64,000 bases of DNA from Streptomyces sp. NRRL F-5122 (GTDB taxonomy: Bacteria > Actinomycetota > Actinomycetes > Streptomycetales > Streptomycetaceae). The notes below the pieces were generated by a model. It made no database searches. It had not been told where the DNA came from and saw nothing but the letters and a program-made list of their open reading frames with translations. Shown piece after piece: positions 7,680 through 17,276 of this stretch (the stretch's first letter is position 1; each line of letters opens with the position of its first letter). Position numbers and translations under genes: made by a program. Where the stretch lies: positions 237,416 to 301,415 of the forward strand of contig NZ_LMWH01000037.1 of assembly GCF_001507435.1 (NCBI RefSeq). Reading direction: 5' to 3'.

Positions 7680-8975
7680 GTGCCCACTCCATCCCGCAGA
7701 ACATTCGCCGTCGCCGCCCTCGCCGCCCTCGTCCTGCCGCTGAGCGCCTGCGGTTCCTCGGACGACGGCAGTGGATCCACCGACGCGTCCGGCAAGGTCG
7801 AGGGGGACATCACCTTCCAGACCTGGAACCTGCGCGCCAACTTCAAGCCGTACTTCGACGGCCTGATCGCCGACTTCGAGAAGAAGTACCCCGGCACCCA
7901 CGTGAAGTGGATCGACCAGCCCGCCGAGGGCTACGCCGACAAGCTCAGCGCGGACGCGGCGGGCGGGACCCTGCCCGATGTGGTCAACGTCTCGCCCGAC
8001 CTGCTCGCCCCCCTGGTCAAGGCGGGGCTCGCCCTCGACCTCGACAAGGCGGCGGCCAAGTACCGGCCCGAGTACCTCGACGGTGCCTGGACGGGGCAGC
8101 AGATACCGGGCGTAGGCGGTACCTACGCCTTCCCCTGGTACCTGAACACCGGCCCGATGTTCTACAACAAGGGCCTGTTCAAGAAGGCCGGACTCGACCC
8201 GGACTCGCCCCCGAAGACGTACGACGAACTCTTCACCGACGCCCTGCAGATGGCGCAGAAGAGCAACGGCAAGGTCGCCACCCTCGCCAATGTGCCCACC
8301 GTCGAGGACTTCGGTCGCTACGGCGTCGAGCTGATGAACAAGCAGGGCACCGGCTTCGCCTTCAACGACGCGAAGGGTGTCGAGCTCCTCACCAAGTACA
8401 AGGAGCTGTACGACGCCAAGGCGCTCGACCCGCAGGCCCTGACCGCCACGCCCGAGTCCTCCGGGAAGATGTTCCTCACCGAGGCCGTCGCCATGAACCC
8501 GGGCAGCGCGCTGGACCTGGAGAACTTCAAGAAGCAGGCGCCGAACCTGTACAAGAACATCGGGATCACCGACCAGATCACCAGCACCGGTCACGTCAAC
8601 ATGTACGTGATGGGCGTGATGGTCAACTCCCGTACCAAGCACACCCCGGCGGCCGTCGCCTTCGCGCACTACGTGACCGACGCGCAGAACCAGATGTCGT
8701 TCGCGAAGCAGGTGGCCATCTTCCCGAGCACCGCCGGCTCGCTCGACGACCCGTACTTCACCAAGGAGGACGGCACGGACGAGACGCGGGTGCGGATCGC
8801 GGCCGCCAAGTCCCTGAAGAACGCGGTCAACTACACGCCCGTACTCTTCAGCGACCAGATGAAGACAGCACTGCGCAACGAGGTCGCCAAGGCGCTCCAG
8901 GGCAAGGAGAGCCCCAAGGCGGCACTCGACAACGCTGTCAAGGCCTGCGACCAGCTTCTCCAGCAGCAGGGCTGA
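7680..8975 (+). CDS. Extracellular solute-binding lipoprotein, family 1 (oligosaccharide ABC importer)
   Basis: Captures sugar outside the cell for the two permeases that follow. 431 residues. Start GTG 7680 has an AAGGGAG site and is chosen over the upstream frame beginning near 7524, which would run through the operators. Signal peptide VPTPSRRTFA... with lipobox LSAC (lipidated Cys24) and a Gly/Ser linker, then a typical family-1 fold (GDITFQTWNLRANF; DVVNVSPDLLAPLVKAG; WYLNTGPMFYNKGLFKKAGL). The first gene of the LacI-controlled operon. No ATPase gene is present, so a shared MsiK-type ATPase is expected, as known for Streptomyces CUT1 systems. The ligand is inferred from the glycosidases: GlcNAc-terminated oligomannose. 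Confidence 0.93.
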   Translation: MPTPSRRTFAVAALAALVLPLSACGSSDDGSGSTDASGKVEGDITFQTWNLRANFKPYFDGLIADFEKKYPGTHVKWIDQPAEGYADKLSADAAGGTLPDVVNVSPDLLAPLVKAGLALDLDKAAAKYRPEYLDGAWTGQQIPGVGGTYAFPWYLNTGPMFYNKGLFKKAGLDPDSPPKTYDELFTDALQMAQKSNGKVATLANVPTVEDFGRYGVELMNKQGTGFAFNDAKGVELLTKYKELYDAKALDPQALTATPESSGKMFLTEAVAMNPGSALDLENFKKQAPNLYKNIGITDQITSTGHVNMYVMGVMVNSRTKHTPAAVAFAHYVTDAQNQMSFAKQVAIFPSTAGSLDDPYFTKEDGTDETRVRIAAAKSLKNAVNYTPVLFSDQMKTALRNEVAKALQGKESPKAALDNAVKACDQLLQQQG

Positions 8976-8981
8976 ACCATC

Positions 8982-9875
8982 ATGGCCACATCCACCGTGT
9001 CGCGGGTGCGGCGCCAACTCCCCACCAGTCCCTGGCTCTTCGCCGTGCCGGGGCTGGTGGTGACCGGCGTCTTCATCCTCTATCCGTTCGTCTCCACCGT
9101 GGTGAACGCCTTCACCGACCGCCGCACCCTGATCCCGGGCGAATTCGTCGGGCTCGCCAACTTCCGCGAGCTGCTCCATGACGACATGTTCTGGATCGGC
9201 CTGCGCAACAGCGCGCTCTACGTCCTCGGGGTGGTCCCCGCGCTCGTCCTGCTGCCTCTGCTGCTCGCCCTGCTGGTGCAGAAGAACATCCCCGGTATCG
9301 CGTTCTTCCGCTCCGCCTTCTACACCCCGGTGGTCGCCTCCATCGTCGTCGTGGGCCTGATCTGGGTGTGGCTGCTGGACGAGCGCGGTCTGGTGAACTC
9401 GCTGCTGGAGACGATCGGAGTCGGCCGGGTCGGCTTCCTCAGCGACCAGTGGCTGCTCCTGCTGAGCGCCATGGCCGTCACGGTCTGGAAGGGCCTCGGC
9501 TACTACATGATCATCTACTTGGCCGCTCTCGCCCATGTCCCCCGTGAACTGCACGAGGCCGCGGCCGTGGACGGCGCGGGTGCCGTGCGTCGCTTTCTGA
9601 CGGTCACCGTGCCCGCGCTCCGCTCCACCATGGTGCTGGTCGCCGCGCTCTCCTCGGTCGCCGCATTCAAAGTGTTCTCCGAGGTGTACCTGATCGCCGG
9701 TCCCACCGGTGGCCCGGCCGGGGAGGACACGACCCTGGTCATGCTCGTCCAGCGCACCGGCACGGGCCTGACCGGCCGGGTCGGCTACGCCTCGGCGATC
9801 TCGCTCGTCGTGTTCGTCGTCACCGTGGCGCTGATGCTGCTCGTCCTGCGCGCGGACCGGAGGGAGGAGTCATGA
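8982..9875 (+). CDS. ABC transporter permease, MalF type
   Basis: Inner-membrane subunit of the oligosaccharide importer. 297 residues with about six hydrophobic segments (LFAVPGLVVTGVFILYPFV near residue 22) and the EAA loop HEAAAVDGAGAVRRFLTVTVP that docks with the ATPase. Starts 6 bases after the binding-protein stop; its stop overlaps the next start (ATGA). Paired with the following MalG-type subunit. Confidence 0.93.
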   Translation: MATSTVSRVRRQLPTSPWLFAVPGLVVTGVFILYPFVSTVVNAFTDRRTLIPGEFVGLANFRELLHDDMFWIGLRNSALYVLGVVPALVLLPLLLALLVQKNIPGIAFFRSAFYTPVVASIVVVGLIWVWLLDERGLVNSLLETIGVGRVGFLSDQWLLLLSAMAVTVWKGLGYYMIIYLAALAHVPRELHEAAAVDGAGAVRRFLTVTVPALRSTMVLVAALSSVAAFKVFSEVYLIAGPTGGPAGEDTTLVMLVQRTGTGLTGRVGYASAISLVVFVVTVALMLLVLRADRREES

Positions 9876-10777
9876 GTGTCGTGGAGAAGGCACCGCCGGC
9901 TCCCGCGCCCGCCGTCGTGCACCGCGGACCGGTCACCGACGAGCACGGCCGCCGCATCCGGGTGTGGGAACTGGTCCTGAGGTACGTGCTGCTGCTGTTC
10001 GTGCTGGCGCTGACGGTCGGCCCGTTCCTGTGGCAGCTGTCCACCTCGCTCAAGGGCCCGACCGAGGACATCTTCAGCTCCCCGCCCTCCTTCCTGCCCG
10101 CCCACCCGACGCTGCACAACTACGCGCGCGTCTCGGACACCATCCCCGTGTGGGACTACGCCCTCAACTCGCTGAAGGTCGCCACCGCCAACGTGGTGAC
10201 CAACTGCGTCGGCTCGGCCCTCGCGGGCTACGCGCTGGCCCGGCTGCGCTACCGGGGCCGCAGGGTCGCCACCCTCGTCTTCATCCTGGCGATGCTGGTC
10301 CCCGCGGAGAGCATCATCATCGCCCAGTTCACCACCATGCGGGAACTCGGTCTCAACAACTCGCTGGTCGGCGTCGTCCTGCCGGGCAGCGTCGGCGCCA
10401 TGAACGTGCTGCTGATGCGCAACGCCTTCCTCAACCTCCCCTTCGAGATAGAGGAGGCCGCGTTCGTCGACGGCGCCAACGTCTGGCAGCGGTTCGCCAG
10501 GATCGCGCTGCCGTCGGTCAAAGGCACCCTCGCCGTCGTCGCGATCTTCGCGTTCATGTTCTCCTGGGACGACTTCCTGTGGCCGCTGATCGTGCTGAGC
10601 GACCCGTCGAAGTTCACCCTGACCATCGGACTCAACTATCTGCACGGCACCTTCGCCAACGACGAGCGCCTCGTCGCCGCGGGCACCGTCATCGCGGTGG
10701 CGCCCCTCATGGTCCTCTTCGCCTGCCTGCAGCGCTACTTCTTCCGCGGCGTGGGCGAGGGCGCCGTCAAGGGCTGA
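9872..10777 (+). CDS. ABC transporter permease, MalG type
   Basis: Second membrane subunit of the importer. 301 residues: a cytoplasmic N-terminus rich in Pro/Ala, six predicted helices (YVLLLFVLALTVGPFLWQL is the first) and the EAA motif IEEAAFVDGANVWQRFARIAL. Overlaps the MalF-type gene by 4 bases, so translation is coupled. It ends with FFRGVGEGAVKG, the usual CUT1 tail. Confidence 0.93.
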   Translation: MSVVEKAPPAPAPAVVHRGPVTDEHGRRIRVWELVLRYVLLLFVLALTVGPFLWQLSTSLKGPTEDIFSSPPSFLPAHPTLHNYARVSDTIPVWDYALNSLKVATANVVTNCVGSALAGYALARLRYRGRRVATLVFILAMLVPAESIIIAQFTTMRELGLNNSLVGVVLPGSVGAMNVLLMRNAFLNLPFEIEEAAFVDGANVWQRFARIALPSVKGTLAVVAIFAFMFSWDDFLWPLIVLSDPSKFTLTIGLNYLHGTFANDERLVAAGTVIAVAPLMVLFACLQRYFFRGVGEGAVKG

Positions 10778-10813
10778 ACCTCCGTACGTGCACCACTGTC
10801 TGAAGGAATCCGC

Positions 10814-12046
10814 ATGCCGCCTGCCGTGCGCTTCGGCGTCAACTACACCCCGAGCGAGGGGTGGTTCCATCACTGGCTCGACTTCGACCTGGACTCCGTA
10901 CGCGCCGACCTCGACTCGATCGCCGCGCTGGGCCTCGACCACATCCGGGTCTTCGCGCTGTGGCCCTACTTCCAGCCCAACCGCACTCTGATCCGCCCGC
11001 GCGCGGTCGAGCAGCTCCTCTCGCTTGCCGACGCGGCGGCCGAACGCGGACTGGACGTCAATGTGGACGGTCTGCAGGGACATCTGTCGAGCTTCGACTT
11101 CCTCCCCGCCTGGACGCAGACCTGGCACCGGCGCAACATCTTCACCGATCCGGAGGTCGTCGAGGGAGAGGCCGCTTACCTGCGGACGCTCGCCGCAGCC
11201 CTCGCCGACCGGCCGAACTTCATCGGCATGACGATCGGCAACGAGGTCAACCAGTTCGCCGCAGGCCCGCATCCGGACCCGGACCGCATCACCCCGGAGC
11301 AGGCCGGGCGGTGGCTGACCCGGTTGCTCGCCGCGTGCGCCGAGGGCGCCCCCGGCAGACTGCATCTGCACGCCTCGTACGACGCCGCCTGGTACCAGGA
11401 CGACCAGCCCTTCACCCCCGAGCACTCGGCCCGCCTCGGCGATCTCACCGCCGTGCACTCCTGGGTGTTCAACGGCACCGCCCAGCGCCACGGCCGCACC
11501 GGAACCGCCACCGAGCACCACGCGGCCTACCTCGTCGAGCTCTCCAAGGCCTGGGCGGACGACCCGCACCGCCCCGTATGGCTTCAGGAGGTCGGTGCGC
11601 CCGCCCCGCTGATCCCCCCGGAACACGCCGCGGCCTTCACCGAGGCAACCGTCACCAACGCGCTCGACTGCCCGGACCTGTGGGGCGTGACCTGGTGGTG
11701 CTCGCACGACGTCAGCCGTGATCTGGGCGACTTCCCCGAACTCGAATACGGTCTCGGCCTCTTGACCAACGACCGGCGGCCCAAGCCCGCGGCGGCGGCG
11801 CTCGCGCGGATCGCCGGTGCACAGCGGGCGGCCGAGCCGGCTCCCCGCACCACCGCACTGGCCGTCGACACAACGGCCGGCCGCTCCGTCTGCGCTCCCG
11901 GCGGCCCCGTCTTCGAGGCCTTCGCCCGGCTGACCGCCGACGGGGCCCGGCCCACCACAGTTCTCGCGAGCCGCGCCGACGACAAGGAGCACCTCGCGGC
12001 CCGTGGCATCACCGAAGTCGTCACCCCCGATCAGGTCACCGAGTAG
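10814..12046 (+). CDS. Cytoplasmic GH5-like glycoside hydrolase, probable beta-mannosidase acting on the N-glycan core
   Basis: 410 residues without signal peptide, so it acts inside the cell on imported sugar. TIM-barrel hydrolase of clan GH-A: the N-terminus VRFGVNYTPSEGWFHHW, acid/base Glu144 in IGNEVNQF and nucleophile Glu259 in WLQEVGAP are at the expected strand-4 and strand-7 positions. Residues 350-410 are a small C-terminal extension. The organisation resembles the GH5_18 beta-mannosidases that split Man-beta-1,4-GlcNAc in Bifidobacterium N-glycan loci; this subfamily assignment is inferred from context and motifs. Starts 36 bases after the permease with a GAAGGA site, and precedes the ENGase. 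Confidence 0.85.
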   Translation: MPPAVRFGVNYTPSEGWFHHWLDFDLDSVRADLDSIAALGLDHIRVFALWPYFQPNRTLIRPRAVEQLLSLADAAAERGLDVNVDGLQGHLSSFDFLPAWTQTWHRRNIFTDPEVVEGEAAYLRTLAAALADRPNFIGMTIGNEVNQFAAGPHPDPDRITPEQAGRWLTRLLAACAEGAPGRLHLHASYDAAWYQDDQPFTPEHSARLGDLTAVHSWVFNGTAQRHGRTGTATEHHAAYLVELSKAWADDPHRPVWLQEVGAPAPLIPPEHAAAFTEATVTNALDCPDLWGVTWWCSHDVSRDLGDFPELEYGLGLLTNDRRPKPAAAALARIAGAQRAAEPAPRTTALAVDTTAGRSVCAPGGPVFEAFARLTADGARPTTVLASRADDKEHLAARGITEVVTPDQVTE

Positions 12047-12086
12047 CCCGTCCCCACACCGTCCCCACGACGAAACGGAGCACACA

Positions 12087-14105
12087 GTGAACCTCAGCAG
12101 ACGCGCGGTCCTGCTCGCCGGAGCGGCAACCGCGCTCACCCCCGTGCTGCCCACGTCCGGCGCCTCGGCGGCGACCCGCGACCTCCAGCCGTACGCCTCC
12201 TACTGGTACCCCGACTCCCTGCCCTCCGGCACCCCGGGCACCGGCATCACCTGGCGCAGCCTGAAGACCTGGAGTGCCGCCACCGACACGGACCTGGCCT
12301 TCAACACCGCCTCCGTGCCGCTCGCCGCCCGCTTCACCCCCACCCCCGCGAACACCACCGCACGCTCCGGCCAGGCCCGCGTCCAGTCGCTGGTCTCGTT
12401 CGGGCCCACCTCGGCCAACCCCTCCCAGGGCGCGCCCACCGCCGACTACTACGCCCCGACCCACTGGGCGTATGTCGACGAACTGGTCTTCTGGGGCGGT
12501 TCGGCCGGCGAGGGACTGATCCTCGCACCCAACGCCCCGATCGTGGACGCGGCCCACCGGCACGGCGTACCCGTCCTCGGCAACATCTTCCTGCCGCCCG
12601 TGGCCTTCGGCGGACAGCTCCAGTGGACACGTGACCTCGTTCAGAAGGACGCCGCGGGGCGTTTTCCGCTCGCCCGGCAGCTCGTCGCGGTCGCGCAGGC
12701 GTACGGCTTCGACGGCTGGTTCGTCAATGCCGAGACCGGTGGCGGGGACAGCGCGCTCGGCGCCGACATGCTGGGGTTCGTCAAGGAGTTGAAGGCGCTC
12801 AGCGCGGCGAAGGGGCTGCGCGTCACCTGGTACGACGCGATGACCGTGAACGGAACGGTTTCGTGGCAGGGCGCCCTCGACAGCCAGAACCAGGCGTTCT
12901 TCCAGTCGGCGGACACCATGTTCGTCGACTTCAGATGGTCGAAGAGCTCGCTGGCGTCCTCGGGCACGCTGGCCGGGCAGCTCGGGCGCAACCGCTATGA
13001 GCTGTGGGCGGGCGTCGACGTGGAGTCGGGCGGCACCGGCACCTCGGTGAACTGGGACGCGATCGTGCCGGCCACCGCCGCGCACGTGACGTCGATCGGC
13101 TTCTACAGGCCGGAGTGGACCCGTAACCACCTGCCCGCGAACCGCACGCCCGGCGACTTCCATGCCGCCGACGACCTGTTCTGGACCGGTGCGTCGCTCG
13201 ACCCGTCCCGCCCCGACACCACGGCGAGCTGGCGCGCCCCGGCCCTGTCGGTCGCCGACCGGTCCACCGTCGACGCGCTCCCGTTCGCGACCGTCTTCAA
13301 CACCGGGCACGGACTGAAGTGGTACGAGGACGGCGAGGCCACCTCTGCCACCCCCTGGAACCACCTCGGCCTCCAGGACCGGCTGCCGTCCCGCCGGTGG
13401 GTCGTCCGCACCAGCGGCACCCGCCCCTCGGTCGCCTTCGACTTCGCGGACGCCTGGCGCGGCGGCAGCAGCCTGCTGGTCTCCGGGGCCCTCGACGCAC
13501 CGGCCACCCTGGAGCTGTACGCGACCCGGCTGCCGATCGGCCCGAAAACGGTCGTGGAGGTGACCCACCGGGCCGACGCGGGCGACGTCCGCGCGGAGCT
13601 GGCGGTCGCCACCACGGAGCCGGGCGCGGCGGGCCAGGCGCCCTCGTACACCTTCTTCCCGCTGTCGGGCGGCGCCGGCTGGCAGACCACGACCGTGCCG
13701 CTGACGGGCCTGTCCGGCAGGGTGCGCAGGCTGGCCGTGCGACTCACCGGCAGCGGCGGCGAGGTGCGCTGGCGCCTCGGGCGGCTCGCCGTCCGCGACG
13801 CGGTGACCGCTGCGGCCGCCCCGGCCGGGCTGCGCGTCATCGACGCCGAAGGCGGCGATCTGCGGTTCGCCTGGCAGGCGGCCCCCGCCGCCCACAGGGC
13901 CGGGGCCCCCGGGGTACGGCACTACGAGCTGTACCGGATCCTGCCCGACGGGACGCGCCGTTTCCTCGGGGGCACCTGCCAGTCGGCGTACTACGCCGGC
14001 GGGCTCACGGCGGAGCAGGGCGAGAATGCCGCACGGTTCGAACTGCGCGCTGTCGGGGAGCTCTACAACGTCTCGACTCCGGCCACGACGACCCACCGCT
14101 GGTAA
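12087..14105 (+). CDS. Secreted GH85 endo-beta-N-acetylglucosaminidase (ENGase)
   Basis: Cuts the GlcNAc-beta-1,4-GlcNAc core of N-glycans, releasing the oligosaccharide. 672 residues from GTG 12087 (site ACGGAG). Tat signal LSRRAVLLAG ending near ASA. GH85 catalytic region about residues 33-330: YASYWYPDSLPSG, WAYVDELVFWGG, GVPVLGNIFLPP and the catalytic pair Asn214/Glu216 in WFVNAETGG (substrate-assisted mechanism known for the family). The C-terminal half (about 400-672) contains beta-sandwich and FN3-like parts (HYELYRILPDG). Export of this enzyme, next to cytoplasmic exoglycosidases and an importer, indicates outside cleavage followed by uptake. Confidence 0.92.
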   Translation: MNLSRRAVLLAGAATALTPVLPTSGASAATRDLQPYASYWYPDSLPSGTPGTGITWRSLKTWSAATDTDLAFNTASVPLAARFTPTPANTTARSGQARVQSLVSFGPTSANPSQGAPTADYYAPTHWAYVDELVFWGGSAGEGLILAPNAPIVDAAHRHGVPVLGNIFLPPVAFGGQLQWTRDLVQKDAAGRFPLARQLVAVAQAYGFDGWFVNAETGGGDSALGADMLGFVKELKALSAAKGLRVTWYDAMTVNGTVSWQGALDSQNQAFFQSADTMFVDFRWSKSSLASSGTLAGQLGRNRYELWAGVDVESGGTGTSVNWDAIVPATAAHVTSIGFYRPEWTRNHLPANRTPGDFHAADDLFWTGASLDPSRPDTTASWRAPALSVADRSTVDALPFATVFNTGHGLKWYEDGEATSATPWNHLGLQDRLPSRRWVVRTSGTRPSVAFDFADAWRGGSSLLVSGALDAPATLELYATRLPIGPKTVVEVTHRADAGDVRAELAVATTEPGAAGQAPSYTFFPLSGGAGWQTTTVPLTGLSGRVRRLAVRLTGSGGEVRWRLGRLAVRDAVTAAAAPAGLRVIDAEGGDLRFAWQAAPAAHRAGAPGVRHYELYRILPDGTRRFLGGTCQSAYYAGGLTAEQGENAARFELRAVGELYNVSTPATTTHRW

Positions 14106-14135
14106 CACCCGCACCCACACCCCACGGAGCACCCC

Positions 14136-17100
14136 ATGCATGACGACCGCACCCTGGTCGAAGCCCGCCTGCGCCGCGTCCTCGACGAGCGCATCCGCCC
14201 CGCCGTGTACCCCGAGTCCGTGCCGCTCCAGGTCGCCGTGTGGCACGCACCCGGGGAACCGGTACCGGTCGCCGAGGGCCTGGCCGCTCCCGTCGAACCG
14301 ATCGCGGTGGGCGCTCGCTGGGGCGCCCCGTGGGGCACCAGCTGGTTCCGGGTGACCGGGACCGTGCCCGAGGCCTGGGCGGGCAGGACCGTCGAGGCCC
14401 TGCTGGACCTCGGCTTCGACGAGAACATGCCCGGCTTCCAGTGCGAAGGCCTCGTCTACCGGCCCGACGGCACCCCGGTGAAGGGGCTCAACCCGCGCAA
14501 CCAGTGGGTGCGGATCGGGTCCCCGGCCGAGGGCGGCGAGCAGGTCGAGCTGTGCATCGAGGCCGCCTCGAATCCCGTCATCCTGGACTACCACCCCTTC
14601 CGGCCCACGCAGCTCGGCGACAAGGAGACGGCGGGCGCCGAACCGCAGTACCGGCTGGAGCGCATGGATCTCGCGGTGTTCGACGAGTCCGTCTGGCAAC
14701 TGGTCCTCGATCTCGAGGTGCTCGGCGAGCTGATGGCCGAACTGCCGGTGGACTCGGCGCGGCGCTCGGAGATCCTGCGCGCGGTGGACCGAGCGCTGGA
14801 CGCCGTCGACCTCCAGGACGTCAACGGCACGGCGGAACACGCCCGTTCGCAGCTCGCCGAGGTCCTGGCGGCCCCCGCCGCGCCCTCCGCCCACCGCATC
14901 AGTGCCGTCGGGCATGCGCACATCGACTCGGCGTGGCTGTGGCCGCTGCGTGAGACGGTGCGCAAGGTGGCCCGTACGACGTCCAACATGACCGCGCTCA
15001 TCGAGGACGAGCCGGAGTTCGTCTTCGCCATGTCCCAGGCCCAGCAGTGGGCGTGGGTCAAGGAGCACCGGCCCGAGGTGTGGGCGCGGGTGAAGAAGGC
15101 CGTGGCGGAGGGGCGGTTCGTGCCGGCGGGCGGCATGTGGGTGGAGTCGGACACCAACATGCCGGGCTCGGAGGCGATGGCCCGTCAGTTCGTGCACGGC
15201 AAGCGGTTCTTCCTGGACGAGTTCGGCATCGAGAACGACGAGGCGTGGCTGCCCGACACCTTCGGTTTCGCGGCAGGACTTCCGCAGATCATCAAGGCGG
15301 CCGGGTCCAAGTGGCTGCTCACGCAGAAGATCTCGTGGTCGCAGACCAACAAGTTCCCGCACCACACGTTCCTGTGGGAGGGCATCGACGGGACCCGGAT
15401 CTTCACCCACTTCCCGCCCGTCGACACCTACAACTGCTCGATGAAGGGCAGCGAGATCGCCCACGCCGCAAGGAACTTCAAGGACAAGGGGGTCGCCAGG
15501 CACTCGCTGGCGCCGACCGGCTGGGGTGACGGCGGCGGTGGCACGACGCGGGAGATGGTCGCGAAGGCGGCACGTCTGCGGGATCTCGAGGGCTCGGCGA
15601 CGGTGGTGTGGGAAACGCCGGAGAAGTTCTTCGAGAAGGCGGAGCGGGAGTACGCCCATCCGCCCGTCTGGGTGGGCGAGCTGTACCTGGAACTGCACCG
15701 CGCCACGCTGACCAGCCAGGCCAGGACCAAGCAGGGCAACCGGCGCAGCGAACACCTGCTGAGGGAGGCCGAGTTGTGGGCGGCCACGGCGGCCGTGCGG
15801 TCCGGATTCCGCTACCCGGCCGAGGACCTGGACCGCATCTGGAAGACGGTCCTGCTCCACCAGTTCCACGACATCCTGCCCGGCTCCTCGATCGCCTGGG
15901 TGCACCGCGAGGCGCGGGCCACCTACGAGCGGATCGCCGGCGAACTGAACGGGATCATCGAGGCCGCGCAGCGGACGCTGGCCGGTGAGGGGTCGGTGCC
16001 GCTGGTGTTCAACGCGGCCCCGCACTCCCGGGCGGGGGTCCCCGCCGGCGGGGCAGGCGAGCCGGTCGCCGCGGGCGAGGTGTCGCTGACGGCACGCTCC
16101 GACGGCGGCTTCGTCCTGCACAACGGGCTGCTGCGCACGGAGATCGACGCTCGGGGGCTGGTCGTCTCCGTGTACGACCTCCGGGCCGAACGTGAGACCG
16201 TCGCACCCGGATGCGCCGCCAATCTCCTCCAACTCCACCCCGATTTCCCCAACATGTGGGACGCCTGGGACGTGGACGCGTTCTACCGCAACTCGGTCAC
16301 CGATCTGGTCGAGGCCGACGAGGTCGGGCCGGGCGAGGACGGCGTGTCGGTGCGCGTCGTGCGGTCCTTCGGCGACTCACGGGTCACCCAGGTGCTGTCG
16401 CTCGCGCCCGGGGAGCGGCGGCTCGAGATCGACACGGAGGTCGACTGGCACGAGACGGAGAAGTTCCTGAAGCTGGCGTTCCCCCTGGACGTGCATGCCG
16501 AACGGTACGCGTCCGAGACCCAGTTCGGGCACTTCCACCGTCCCACCCACACCAACACCTCCTGGGAGGCGGCCAAGTTCGAGGCCTGCAACCACCGGTT
16601 CGTGCATCTGGAGGAGCCCGGCTGGGGTGTCGCGGTGGTGAACGACTCCACGTACGGCCACGACGTGACCCGCACGGTGCGGGACACCGACTCCGGTACG
16701 ACCACCACCGTCCGGGCCTCCCTGCTGCGGGCCCCGCGCTTCCCCGACCCGGAGACCGACCAGGGTGTCCACCGTTTCCGGCACGCGCTGACGCCGGGAG
16801 CCACGATCGGGGACGCGGTGCGCGAGGGTTGGCGGATCAACCTGCCCGAACGGCGGGTGGACGGTGAGCGCGCGGTTCAGCCGCTGGTGACGGTGGCGCA
16901 GGACGCGGTCGTGGTGACGGCGGTCAAGCTGGCCGACGACGGCAGCGGTGACGTCGTCGTGCGCTTCCACGAGTCCCGCGGCGGTCGCACCGAGGCCACG
17001 CTCACCGCGGGGTTCGAGGTGGCGGCGGTGGTGCCGACGGACCTCTTGGAGCGGCCGCTCGGCGATGCGCCCGCACCGCACCGCGAGGGCGGCCGGATCA

Positions 17101-17153
17101 CGCTGCGGCTGCGTCCGTTCGAGCTGGTGACCCTGCGGTTGAAGCGGGCCTGA
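14136..17153 (+). CDS. Cytoplasmic GH38 alpha-mannosidase
   Basis: Removes alpha-linked mannose from imported oligomannose. 1005 residues, no signal peptide, normal length for class II mannosidases. Zinc ligands His262 and Asp264 in GHAHIDSAWLW; SDTNMPGSEAMARQ; predicted nucleophile Asp374 in WLPDTFGFAAGLPQI; then LLTQKISWSQTNKFPHHTF and the C-terminal beta-sandwich domain with WDAWDVDAFYR. It is the last gene of the LacI-controlled operon; 30 bases separate it from the ENGase and a strong terminator follows. It should act before the GH5-like enzyme, which would take the remaining core beta-mannoside (inference). Confidence 0.94.
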   Translation: MHDDRTLVEARLRRVLDERIRPAVYPESVPLQVAVWHAPGEPVPVAEGLAAPVEPIAVGARWGAPWGTSWFRVTGTVPEAWAGRTVEALLDLGFDENMPGFQCEGLVYRPDGTPVKGLNPRNQWVRIGSPAEGGEQVELCIEAASNPVILDYHPFRPTQLGDKETAGAEPQYRLERMDLAVFDESVWQLVLDLEVLGELMAELPVDSARRSEILRAVDRALDAVDLQDVNGTAEHARSQLAEVLAAPAAPSAHRISAVGHAHIDSAWLWPLRETVRKVARTTSNMTALIEDEPEFVFAMSQAQQWAWVKEHRPEVWARVKKAVAEGRFVPAGGMWVESDTNMPGSEAMARQFVHGKRFFLDEFGIENDEAWLPDTFGFAAGLPQIIKAAGSKWLLTQKISWSQTNKFPHHTFLWEGIDGTRIFTHFPPVDTYNCSMKGSEIAHAARNFKDKGVARHSLAPTGWGDGGGGTTREMVAKAARLRDLEGSATVVWETPEKFFEKAEREYAHPPVWVGELYLELHRATLTSQARTKQGNRRSEHLLREAELWAATAAVRSGFRYPAEDLDRIWKTVLLHQFHDILPGSSIAWVHREARATYERIAGELNGIIEAAQRTLAGEGSVPLVFNAAPHSRAGVPAGGAGEPVAAGEVSLTARSDGGFVLHNGLLRTEIDARGLVVSVYDLRAERETVAPGCAANLLQLHPDFPNMWDAWDVDAFYRNSVTDLVEADEVGPGEDGVSVRVVRSFGDSRVTQVLSLAPGERRLEIDTEVDWHETEKFLKLAFPLDVHAERYASETQFGHFHRPTHTNTSWEAAKFEACNHRFVHLEEPGWGVAVVNDSTYGHDVTRTVRDTDSGTTTTVRASLLRAPRFPDPETDQGVHRFRHALTPGATIGDAVREGWRINLPERRVDGERAVQPLVTVAQDAVVVTAVKLADDGSGDVVVRFHESRGGRTEATLTAGFEVAAVVPTDLLERPLGDAPAPHREGGRITLRLRPFELVTLRLKRA

Positions 17154-17160
17154 GGCGGGC

Positions 17161-17195
17161 GCGGGGCATCGCGCGTTCGGCGCGCGGTGCCCCGC
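17161..17195. terminator. Strong hairpin terminator after the glycosidase operon
   Basis: Arms 17161-17175 and 17181-17195 pair over 15 bp with a single G-U wobble and a 5-base loop (TTCGG). It lies 8 bases after the mannosidase stop, and the convergent GntR gene ends 82 bases further on, so it can serve both directions. Confidence 0.75.
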
Positions 17196-17276
17196 CGGGA
17201 GCCCGCCGGAGGTTGTGCCCCTTCGATCACAGGACGGCGGTGGGCACTCGATGGTGATCGTCCCGGGCAGGGCCGC

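Noticed and set aside
12036..16238. Very long open frame (1400 codons) on the minus strand
   Set aside because: It is antisense to the ENGase and mannosidase genes, has no motifs and an Arg/Gly/Val-rich composition; such frames are common opposite high-GC genes.
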